From positions 63,945,266 through 64,009,265 of the forward strand of contig NC_084837.1 of the NCBI RefSeq assembly GCF_033115175.1: 64,000 nucleotides of DNA, given 5' to 3'. The notes under the pieces were generated by a model. It searched no databases and had not been told where the DNA came from. It worked only from the letters and a program-made list of their open reading frames with translations. This document shows positions 15,801 to 25,700 of the stretch, one piece after another; the stretch's first letter is position 1, and each line of letters begins with the position of its first letter. Position numbers and translations under genes: made by a program. The stretch comes from Lepus europaeus. Taxonomy: Eukaryota; Chordata; Mammalia; Lagomorpha; Leporidae.

Positions 15801-18800
15801 GTGGTCTGTGCCAGGAGAGGGACAGAGACTGGGGGCTCCTGCTTTTGGCCTCTGCAGGATGCGCCCCAGGAGCAGCTGAAGGTGCCTCTGAAGGCGCTGC
15901 CCTCTGGCCAGTTGGTGCGGCTCGTCTTCCCCACGTCCCAGGTAGCTGCTGTGCGCTGCGGAAGCTGGGAGTGCGGGCGGGCTGGGCCCAGCTTCAGGGG
16001 CCACCCTTCTGCTTGGGCCACGCGTGGATAAGTGCCAGAGCCAGCTGTGTGGCAGGAAGGGCCCTGTGCAGCTGGTTGGAGCCCAAGGGTACCTGAGGCT
16101 GGGCTAAAGGAACACGGTTTGGGGTGTGTGTGTGGGGGGGCAACCTTTGTGACAGGGGCGTTTGTGGTTTCAGGAGCCCCTGATGAGGGTGGAGCTGAAG
16201 AAGGAAGCAGGGTGAGAGGTGCGGGTGAGGGTGACGGGGAGGGGTGGCACAGGCCAGCTGGCCCAGCTCCCAGCCCAGGCGCCCTGTCCGCTATCGTGGG
16301 TGGCACAGGAAGTGCTGGGAGGGAGCTCCGTGCGCCCAGGTGGGCTTCCTAAGGGCTTTTCTGGGATTGTGCTTTGGTGGGAAACCCGTGTGCCCACCCA
16401 GCACTCGGGGAGCGCCTAGTAGATATTTAGATAGAAGAATGGGGAGGGGGCGCTGGTCTAGGGAGGGGAAGGGGCGCCCCTTAGGCGACTGCTGCTGTGG
16501 GTGGACCTTGGACCGCTTCCCTAGGGAATCCACCCCTTCCCCGGCCATGGGCTGGGGCCATCGCTTCCACTTCCCTGCCCCTTTGTAGTCCTCCTTGGAG
16601 TTGGTGGCAGTGGGCTTCATGGTCCGAGGGGAGAGGCTGGAGGGCCCTGGGCTGTGCAGGTCCTGCAGGCCCAGCTTCCCCTGCCTTCCCTGGAAGGGCT
16701 GACAGCTGCCCCCTGGGCTCTTCCTCCCCCAGGCCAAGGGAGCTGGCGGTGCGCCTGGGCTGTGGGCTCTGTGCGGAGGAGCAGGCCTTCCTGAGCAGGC
16801 GGAAGCAGGTGGTGGCCAAGGCCCTGAAGCAGGCCCTGCAGCTGGACAGAGACCTGCAGGAGGACGAGGTCTGGGGGCTGTGCTGGATTGGGTGGGGTCA
16901 TCTCCAGGCCCTGTGCTAAAACTGGAACCTGTTGTGCTATAACTCAACCCAAGCTGGTGCCAGCCTGGCTTGCAGCTGCCTCCCATCTGCCCATTCCTGC
17001 TCTGCTTCCCTCTCTCAGTGTGGTCAGGAGTGTGGTAGGTGCTGAGCAGTGCAGTGTGGGAGGCACCTGGAGCTTGCAGATGGGAGCTGCCCTGTGGGGC
17101 CGGCCTTCCTCTGTCTGCTGGGCCTGGGCCTGGGCCTGGGCCTGAGCCTGTCTAGGTTTTGAGACTGGGCCCGCTCTGAATGAGTGCGACAGTCCCCTGG
17201 TCTGAAGTGGCTTGCTGGTCCCTCGTTGTCCCAGGAGCTTCAGGTCAGACTGGGCTATCTCCCAGGGGAATGACTTCTTGTAAGGAGAGAGAGGCTGTGG
17301 GGGAGACTGCTGAGGTGGCTTCAGGACTTTAAGTGATCTGCAGCCTCCTTGGGGGCCAGGGGTAAGGAGATGAGGCCTGGCCCTCCACTGGGCTGTTTGC
17401 CCTGAAGTTCTCTTAGCTTGAGCAGCCTGAACCTGGGGAGTCTGTGGCTGATCCCCTTGGCGTGGCCGGCTCAGCACTAATCCCGAGACCACTGACCAGG
17501 TCTTTTATTATTATTTATTTGAAAGGCAGAAAGAAATCTCCCACTCACTGCTTCACTCCCCAAATACTTGCAGCAGCTGGAGCTGAGCCAGACCTAAGCC
17601 AGGAGCCGGGAATTCCATCTGGGTGTCCCCTGTGGGTGGCAGGGACCCAAGTACTTGAGCCATTGTCTGCCGCCTCCCAGGGTGCTCATTAGCAGGCAGC
17701 TGGGCCTAGCGGAGCTGGGACTTGGGTCCAGGCACCAGTGTGGGATGTAGGCATCCCCAGCAGTGTCTCAGCTGGTACGCCAGCCACTGCCCCCGACCAG
17801 ACCTGTTGGGTGAGCTGAGCAGCCCCTTGACCTGCTGCTCCCCCCCTCCCTGGGCCGTCCCTGAGCGTGGCTGTTCTCTCTTCCAGGTCCCAGTGGTAGC
17901 TGTCATGGCCACAGGAGGTGGGATTCGGGCGATGACCTCCCTGTATGGGCAGCTGGCCGGCCTGCAGGAGCTGGGCCTCCTGGATTGCGTCTCCTACATC
18001 ACGGGGGCCTCCGGCTCCACCTGGTGAGCTGGGTGCCTGTGGGGTGTGAGGGGGTGCCAGGCCCCTGAGACCTCAGAGCAGCTGCTGCTCTGGATGGGGG
18101 CCTTCGGTGACAGCCTCCCTGACCTTGGCTTTTCTCAGGGCCTTGGCCAGCCTCTACGAGGACCCAGAGTGGTCCCAGAAGGACCTGGCAGGGCCCACTG
18201 ACTTGCTGAAGACCCGGGTGACCAAAAGCAAGCTGGGCGTGCTGGCCCCCAGCCAGCTACAGCGGTACCGGCAGGAGCTGGCCGAGCGCGCCCACCTGGG
18301 CCACCCGCCCTGCTTCACCAACCTGTGGGCCCTCGTCAATGAGGCGCTGCTGCACGGCCAGGTGGGGCAGGGGTGGGGGCTGGAGCCCCAGGGGAGCAGC
18401 ACTGGGTGGCAGGGGCGGGAGGGCTCCAGGCACCCAGCAGCCATGGGTCTAGGCTTCCTCTGTCTTTCCCCAGCCCCGTGACCACAAACTCTCTGATCAA
18501 CGGGAGGCCGTGAGTCAGGGCCAGAACCCTCTGCCCATCTACTGTGCCCTCAACACCAAGGAGCAGGGCCTGACCACTTTTGAATTTGGGGGTAAGTGGG
18601 TGAGGGGCGGGTCCTCCCTGCCTCCTGGGCCTTGGGCTGCCCTGCAGTGAAGCCCGTGGCCTCCCTGCAGAGTGGTGCGAGTTCTCCCCGTACGAGGTCG
18701 GCTTCCCCAAGTACGGCGCCTTCGTCCCCGCTGAGCTCTTCGGCTCCGAGTTCTTCATGGGGCGCCTGGTGAAGCAGCTCCCCGAGTCCCGCATCTGCTT

Positions 18801-20553
18801 CTTGGAAGGTAAGGGGTCTGGAAGGCAGGGCGAGGGGGTCCCCGCCCTGCTCACAGCGAAGCTTCCGGGTGCAGGATGGGCTGTGACAGTGGGGCCCCTC
18901 TCCCCTCTCTCTACCCCTCAAGGTATCTGGAGCAACCTGTATGCGGCCAGCCTCCAGGACAGCTTGTACTGGGCCTCGGAGCCCGGCGAGTTCTGGGACC
19001 GCTGGGCCCAGAATCGGGCCAGCCTAGGTAGGTGGCTGGGGCTCTTCACTCAGGCAGGGGGGCGGCCAGGGGCGGGGCCTAGGCGCCTGTGGGTCCCCCG
19101 GTGCTCACTTTCCTGCCTGTGCAGACAAAGAGCAAGTCCCCCACCTGAAGATAGAGGAGCCGCCCAGCACAGCAGGCAAGATCGCTGGGTTCTTCACCGA
19201 CCTCCTGACCAGGCGCCCCCTGGCCCAGGCCACCCACAACTTCCTGCGCGGCCTCCATTTCCACAAGGACTATTTCCAGCACCCTCACTTCTCCACCTGG
19301 AAAGGTACCTGCCTGTCACTCCTGGTCCTGGCCCCTCCTATCCCAAGCCGGGCTCCTTCTCTCTCCTGTGTGGGGGGTGGGGGTGCTGCTACCTCAGCAG
19401 AAAAATAGCAGGGGTCCGAGACCTGTGCCACCGTCATTACCCTGAGGAGTCTGACACCCACCCCCGAAACCCCTGCAGCCACGAAGCTGGACGGGCTCCC
19501 CAACCAGCTGACCCCTGCAGAGGCCCACCTTTGCCTTCTGGACGTCGGGTACCTCATCAACACCAGCTGCCTGCCCCTCCTGCAGCCCACCCGGGAGGTG
19601 GACCTCATCCTGTCGCTGGACTACAACCTCCACGGTGCCTTCCAGGTGGGGTAACCCCGGCCTGGCCTCCCGTGCCCCCGGGGAGGTCCAGCTTCTCTCA
19701 GGGGCTGCCAGTCACTCTGGGGAACGGATCAACTCCCCCCACTCCCTGTGCAGAGTCGCTTTTGTTTCGGGCCCCTATGGCTGCATCCGTACCCTTTTAG
19801 GGCCTGGCTGTTGGGGATGCACCTGCTATGGGGTTGTGTGATCCCTCCCCCCATTTCAGGGCACCATGTCTCCCCTAGGTACAGCAGCCCAGGATGGTGA
19901 GGGTTAGAGCCTTTATTCAGGGTCTCGCCTGACTGCAGGGGGGAGGCGCGCCTCTAGTGTTCGAGGGGGTCCGGCACCGGGTCCTGTGTCCCAGCAAACC
20001 TCTGCGGTCAGCCAGCCCCCTGTGGAGCTCCCGGGGGACGCTACGGCCGCCCGCTGACCCCTGTGCTGTGCCCCTGCAGCAGCTGCAGCTCCTGGGCCGC
20101 TTCTGCCAAGAGCAGGGCATCCCCTTCCCACCCATCGTGCCCAGCCCGGAGGAGCAGCGGCAGCCGCAGGAGTGCCACGTCTTCGCCGCCCCCGCCCAGC
20201 CCGAGGCCCCGGTGGTGCTGCACTTCCCGCTGGTCAACACCTCCTTCAGGGAGCACTCGGCCCCCGGTGAGCCACGGCCGCCCCCCGCCCCGCTCCCCTG
20301 CCCCCACCTCGCCGGTGACCTTGGTGGCCCTCTTTCCGCAGGGGTGCGGCGGACAGCCGAGGACAAGGCAGCGGGGACCGTGAACCTGTCTCCTTCAGAC
20401 TCGCCTTACCACTACACCAAGGTGACCTACAGCCCGGAGGACACGGAGAAGCTGCTGCGCCTGACACGCTACAACATCTGCAACAACCGGGAGCGGCTGC
20501 TGGAGGCCCTGCGCCAGGCCGTGCAGCGCAGGCAGCGGCGCCGGCGCCCGTGA
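12876..20553 (+). CDS. PLA2G4B: PLA2G4B, cytosolic phospholipase A2 beta, complete
   Basis: Group IVB Ca2+-dependent phospholipase, which releases fatty acids and lysophospholipid from membrane phospholipids. Exons: 12876-12884, 13853-13925, 14151-14287, 14396-14527, 14823-14863, 14959-15001, 15224-15278, 15580-15710, 15858-15941, 16174-16211, 16733-16868, 17887-18023, 18139-18361, 18474-18591, 18671-18808, 18923-19027, 19125-19304, 19479-19645, 20080-20266, 20342-20553; 2,346 nt, 781 aa, as in human. The first coding exon is only 9 nt (Met-Ala-Leu), parallel to human Met-Ala-Val. An N-terminal C2 domain (about residues 5-115) carries Ca2+-binding acidic loops ([20 protein letters not shown]). 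The lipase core has GGGIRAM (oxyanion hole and Arg), the nucleophile S335 in GASGS, and the catalytic D615 in LLDVGY. The C-terminus is strongly basic (QRRQRRRRP). Intron 4 uses a GC donor, and intron 11 (1 kb) holds a SINE. Confidence 0.97.
17120..17145. repeat. (GGGCCT)n short tandem repeat, PLA2G4B intron 11
   Basis: About four copies of gggcct in a row, then decay. A simple slippage repeat. Confidence 0.85.
17503..17790 (-). mobile_element. CSINE, PLA2G4B intron 11
   Basis: Reverse-oriented copy beginning with the reversed tail 'ttattatttatttgaaaggcag', then 'ctcactgcttcactccccaaat' and 'gacccaagtacttgagccat', and ending at the head region 'cagctggtacgccagccactg'. It is moderately diverged. 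Confidence 0.88.
19912..19917 (-). terminator. Candidate minus-strand AATAAA for SPTBN5, inside PLA2G4B intron 18
   Basis: TTTATT on the + strand reads AATAAA on the - strand. No other canonical AATAAA on that strand was noticed between here and the last recognised SPTBN5 exon at 22475. If used, the SPTBN5 3'UTR would overlap the last two PLA2G4B exons in antisense. It may equally be chance, because the downstream GU-rich element is weak. Confidence 0.3.
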
Positions 20554-22474
20554 GGGCGGACTGCGCAGGCGCGGCCCTGCCGGCGTCTCTTGCCGCCATG
20601 CTTGCCAGGGGCTGTCTAGACTGGAGGCTGTGAGCAGAGGGGCTTGGGTCACTGCCTCCAGGGGAGCTTTGGACATGACAGCGACCGAGACGCTGGCTGA
20701 GGGTCTCTGCTGTCAGGAAGGAGGGGTGGGTGTTCAGGGATGCACAGCACAAGGACTGGTTTAAAAACAAAAGGAAGCGTCTGCCTTGTACCTTGCAGAG
20801 CGAGTTTGTCAGCGTGGGTGGCCCCCAACGATCAGGACACCTGCTCACGTCCATGTACAGCGCCCTCAGGGTGTGGTCCAGGGCTCTCCTGCCACGACTG
20901 GGCATGGCAGACGCGGGACCAGATGCATCAGAGCAGCAGCATAGCTTCAGGAGAGGCCCCTTGTCCAACAGGGAACTTCAGCCAGAGGCAGGGGCTGGGC
21001 CCTGGGCCAGGTCTCACTCTGGTCCCCTCCTGTTGTGCCCAGGGGTGGGAGGTGACCTGGAGGCTTCACTGCAGGGCCCCGACCTGATGAGAGAACAGGC
21101 AGACGACGGCTTAGGGCCTGGGCCACCTTTGGATCTTCTTGCAGCCTCCCCGGACACCTGCTTCCTTCTAGGCTGATGGGAGCTGCCAGTGAGGGGTGGC
21201 ACACAGGAGCTAGGTGCGCTCTCACCCCGGCTCGCGCCAGCTCTGCCCAGCACAGGAACGGTCCCTTCAGTAACAGCATCTGCAGGACAGACTGGCACCC
21301 TGGGGGCCTTGTGGGAGGGGGTGGGTAGGCCAGGGCCCACACTGTGCCTCTGTGGGGTGGGGGCTGCGTCCTGGAGGAGGGGCCCTCAGGGTCTTCTCCC
21401 AGACAGCTTCAAATCCCCCTGCTTGGAGCTGGGAAAGACGGGTGGGGGGTGTCAGTAATCTCTTCTTAGCCCCACGATCCACAGCCAAGATCCAAGCCTT
21501 GTGGACATGCGGGCAGGCATTTCAGCATGGGCCAGGAACTGGGAGGCCTCACCTCAGGGCTGGCGTGGGGAGCCAGGGGCAGCTTCCGGGGCAGGCCCTG
21601 TGACCCGCGGGGGTTCCTCCAGCGCAGAGGGCAAGGCCGAGGTGGGGTGAGCCCCTGGGAGGAGAGTGCTGTCCGAGCTGTGGGGAGAGAGAGCCTTGTG
21701 GCCTGGCCTTTGCCGTCCCAGGTGGGAGGCAGCAGGTTTGCCCTCAGACTACTGGGGTGCAGGGAGACCCCGCCCTAAGTCACAAAGCCCTGAGCCTGGG
21801 CACAGGCTCCCCCCTCCCCATGTCCTACCTGAGCCGAGTGCCCACGCTGGACTGCGCTGCCACCATGCCGCCGACAGGACTGGCTGTGGGAGCTGCAGAG
21901 CAAGGAGAGAGCTACAGCAGCCCAGGTGGCCCCAGCCCTCCCTGCTCCAGGGCTCCCGCGCTGGGGCCTGGCCCTCAGGAGGGGGAGCTGTGAAAGCAAA
22001 TGACCCGGCATCCCTTTGGGATTCTCCAGTCTGGGAAGGAGCCTGTAGAAGTGGACGCCGTGAGGCATGGAGCCAGGAGTGCAGAGAGGACGAAGGCCTG
22101 TGAGACTCCCAGCACATGTCCCGGGCACCCCCCTGCAGCCCTGGTACATGGGACCGTGAAGGGAGCGTGAGCTGTAGCAGTGCTGCTGGTAGAACCCAGC
22201 CGGGCCACTGCAGAGCCCCCCAGCGAGGGGGCACGCAGCCCGGGCAGCCCCTGGAGGAACAGGGGCCCCAGCTCTGTTGACCTGAGATGCATGGCCCCAG
22301 GCAAGTTATTTAACGCCTCTGGGCCTTAAATTGGCTGAGACCCTCATTTCTTGGGGAGAAACAGGCGAATGTGCAACTCTGGGGGTGCATAGAATGCCAG
22401 CCACTTCAGGATCCTGGGGATCATGGGTCGGCGTCCCTCCCCTGTCCTTTCCCCCACCACCGAGCCCCACATAC
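20554..22474. other. Convergent intergenic region between PLA2G4B and SPTBN5
   Basis: About 1.9 kb after the PLA2G4B stop codon. It must contain the PLA2G4B 3'UTR on the + strand and the last SPTBN5 exon and 3'UTR on the - strand. I could not identify a canonical + strand AATAAA or a convincing terminal SPTBN5 exon. A MIR-like fragment (gcaagttatttaacgcctctgggcc) lies at about 22300-22370. No lagomorph SINE is present. Confidence 0.6.
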
Positions 22475-22760
22475 CTGCTGTGCTGCCCAGGGCCGGCTGC
22501 CAGCTCTCGGCCTGCTCTTCGATTGGTGCTGCCTGCAGGCTGTCCTCACTGCTGGGTCTGGCACAAGGTCAGCTGGGGGTCACACCCACCTCCTCCCCTC
22601 CGGGCCCCTGCCCCCAGCCCCTCAGCCTGGTGGCCGCTTGGGAGGCCAGGCCTGAGTCCACACCTCACCTCACGGACAAAGACTGGCTCCTGGCGCGTTG
22701 GTCCCTCAGCTGCTCGCAGTGGGCTTCCATGAAGGTGAGGGGGCGCGTGAAAGCCGCTGT
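22475..22760 (-). other. SPTBN5: SPTBN5 PH-domain remnant (two exons, second half of the domain)
   Basis: Exon 22669-22760 (acceptor ctgcag, donor gtgagg) encodes [19 protein letters not shown], matching the later PH strands of human beta-V spectrin. Exon 22475-22557 (donor gtatgt) encodes [16 protein letters not shown], the C-terminal PH helix with its invariant Trp kept. The two join in phase 2 (AG|A). PH domains of beta spectrins bind phosphoinositides. The strands that should precede these exons, and the linker after the last repeat, are not recognisable between 22761 and 23786. The closest candidate (FKQQF at about 23160) is weak and has no usable donor. The region may be spliced differently or be eroded. 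Confidence 0.75.
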
Positions 22761-25700
22761 CTGCAGAGACCAGGAACAGATCATTGTGGCCACCTCTGCT
22801 TTCCCGTGTGGCCTCTGCTGCCTGGGGCCCTTTCCTACCTTTCATTCCGGGGGCGGCTCAGGGGCTGGGGCTGGGCTGTGGACAGAGGGCCAGAAGGCCA
22901 GTGGGCAGCTACTGCCGGGCCTTGTCACAGCCTGGCCGTGTGTGTCCAGGGCCACCTAGGCAAAGCACGGCCTAGGAGCGAGGTCCCCCCTAGGGAGGAG
23001 GGAGACCGTGAGGGGCTCTGCTAGGGAAAGCAAGGAGAGGAGCAGGAAGAGCCCCTTCCCCTCCGGGCGGGCAGATTCTATGAAGGGCCCAGAGTGGAGG
23101 GCAGTTCACCCGGGCCCCTGCTGCTCATGGGGTCTGCCCCGGGGAGGGGCTGTAGAGCTGGAACTGCTGCTTAAACCCAGTGTCCCTCCCTGGCAGCCTT
23201 TGTCTCCTGGCAACGCAGGCTGGGGCCCGGGCTCGTCCCCAGCTCAGCACAGGCCCCTCCGGAAGGTGGGCTCAACCCCACTTCTCCCGGCCTTGTCCCC
23301 TCCTGGTGACCCTCGCTCCCACACCCAGCAGCCCGCTTCCCGGAACCTCAGGGCCAGCTTCAGGGTGTGGGTCTTGTCCCCATGGCCCCTGTTCCACTGG
23401 GCTCCCTGCAGGGGCCAGGGCTGCAGGGCCGAGCTGTGCTCCTGGGGCCCCGCATCTGGCGGGCCCACCCTGGACAGCTGTCAGCTCTCCTGGTAGCTGG
23501 CACCTGGCACCTGCACCAGCCCATTCCATCTTGGGGCAGGGGCAAGGTGAGGCAGGTCACAGAGCAGGTAATGCTGGGCTGCCCACCCCATCAGAGAGAC
23601 GCCGTCTCCTCAGTGGCTATTGCCTGCCTAAGGTCCGGAGACCCACCCCCCTTGTCCAGGTGGCACCCTACCCCACCTGCATTTTGGGGTGTTGGTACCA
23701 CAGGTATGGATGGAGCTTCCCTGAAGGGAACACCCCGAGGGGGACCCTGGGGAGGGTGGACTTGCAGGCCAAGGCGGGGGGCCCACCTCCACGGGCTCCT
23801 GTAGGCGGGCGACATGCTCCTCCTGCACGGCCAGCAGCTTCTCCAAGTCCTGGTGTCTGTGGAGCAGCAACGCCACCTCCGACACCGAACCCTGGGGAAA
23901 AGCAAGGCGGGTGAGGCCTGGCTCCTGGGCACCTGGAGCACCCCTCCCCCCACACCAGTGCAGCCAGGGGCCCCCTAGGCAGGGGCTGCCAGACGCACCC
24001 CACAGTCGGGCTCGAGCAGGAGGCCTTCCCGGGAGGCCAGCCAGGCCTCAGCCTGCTCCAGTTGCTGCCGCAGCTTCTGCCGACCCCAGCGCTCCTGGCA
24101 GCGCCGCAGGCCCAGGGCCCAGGCCTCCTGGAGCTCCTGCAGCCGCCCTTCCAGTTCCTGCAGGCTCTCTGCCACCTGGTGGGGAGGGGCTGCCGCGGGT
24201 GAGTGCGCAGCCAGCGCTCCCACCTGGGGCCAGTAGGGAGCAGAGGGGAGGCCCTGGGCCGTCCGACTGCCCCCAGGCGCACCTGCGCTTGCAGCTCTGG
24301 GGTCAGGAAAGGGCTGTGGTCCAGCAGCTGCTGCCCCTCCTGCTGCAGGGCCCGGGCCTGCAGGCCGTGTTCCTCGATGTCCTGCCCCCGCTCCTCGTGC
24401 TGCCCCAGGAGCCGCTCTGCCTCCGCCACGTCCCGAGCCAGCTCCTCTGGCGCCACCAGCGCCCTCTGCTCCTGAGCCCACGCTCTGCAGAGCCGGGGGA
24501 AAGCAGCTTCTGTCAGGGCGGGGCAGCCTGGAGAGCCGTCATGCCCCCACCCCACAGGGCAGGACCCAGCCAGGGGCCAAGGGAAGACGCCACCTACAGC
24601 AATTCCCGACAGCGCGCAAGGAAGCTATGGCCATGGGCGGCCTGTGCCAGCTGCTGGCCCTGCTCCTGGGCCTTAGCCTTCAGGGTGGCCCAGGCCTCCT
24701 GCACCTTGGCCAGCTCTTCGGCCAGGCCCTCCTGAGCCTCAGGGTGGTGCTGGCCTAGATACCGGGCCTCCGAATGCAGCCGGGCCGCCGCCTTCTCCAT
24801 GGCTGCCAGTTCCCTCTACAACCACAAGAGCAGGCGTGTCTCCCCCAGGGACAGGCTCAGGCTGTAGTCTAGGGAAGGGTCCCCACGTGCCCCTTCTGGG
24901 GGGCAGCTGGAGACAGCTGGGGGCCCTGCCCTCCCCAGAGAGGGCTGCGCAGGGGGCAGGCCTTCGGGTGGGCGAGGGCTCTCACCTCCAGGCGCCCGTG
25001 CTGCTGCTGCAGTGTCTTCACGCAGGACGGGTGGTGGCCACGCAGGGCTCCCTGCACCAGGGCCACCTGCTTCTGCATCCAGCCCCGCAGCCCAGCTGCT
25101 GCCCGCTCAAAGCTGCGGAGCTCCCGGACCGCGGCCAGGCTCTGGGAGGTGGGGGGTGGACGAGGCTGCTGGGGCCGAGCTCTGCTCCCCTGCCTTCTTC
25201 CTGGAGACAGCCTGTGGCCACCTCCTCTGAGCAAGGGACCGTGGGGACCCCCAGGTGCAGCCCCATCTGGCTGGGACATGTGAATGACGCACTGGGCTCT
25301 TGGGGGCGGCCTCCGGTGTGCACCCGATGGCAGGGCAGGGCCCTGGAGCCTGAGGGCAGCAGGAGGGCCCAGGCTGGGCCAGGAAAGGACAGAGGGGCAT
25401 CTGCTGGACGCCCTAAGTCTGCCAGGGGCTGCTCTGATAAGAAGCTACCAGCTGAGGCTGAGAACCAAGGCGGCAGGAAGCCGAAGGCTGCACTCCCGTG
25501 CAGAGGCACTGACCGCACTCAGAGGGGGCATGGAGGCAGGGGCCGCTGTGCTGACCTGGAGCCACCAAGTGTGTGCCTTCTGGGAGCTTCTGTCTCTCCT
25601 TAGACATGTGAGGTGCTCAGAGGCCCCGCCCCTGCCCCCAGGTCACCGTGGCTTTGGCTTTGGCTGAAGCCAGGCAGGTGGGCCCTACCTCTCTGCGGAC

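Noticed and set aside
21775-21835. Possible terminal SPTBN5 exon ending in a short tail and stop
   Set aside because: An acceptor-like site and a compatible phase exist, but the encoded residues do not resemble the human C-terminus and the same can be said of several other sites.
23330-23400. Minus-strand peptide containing [11 protein letters not shown], resembling a PH-domain strand
   Set aside because: The true later PH strands are clearly at 22475-22760 in the expected order. This stretch has no matching exon borders or flanking PH sequence, so the similarity is probably chance.
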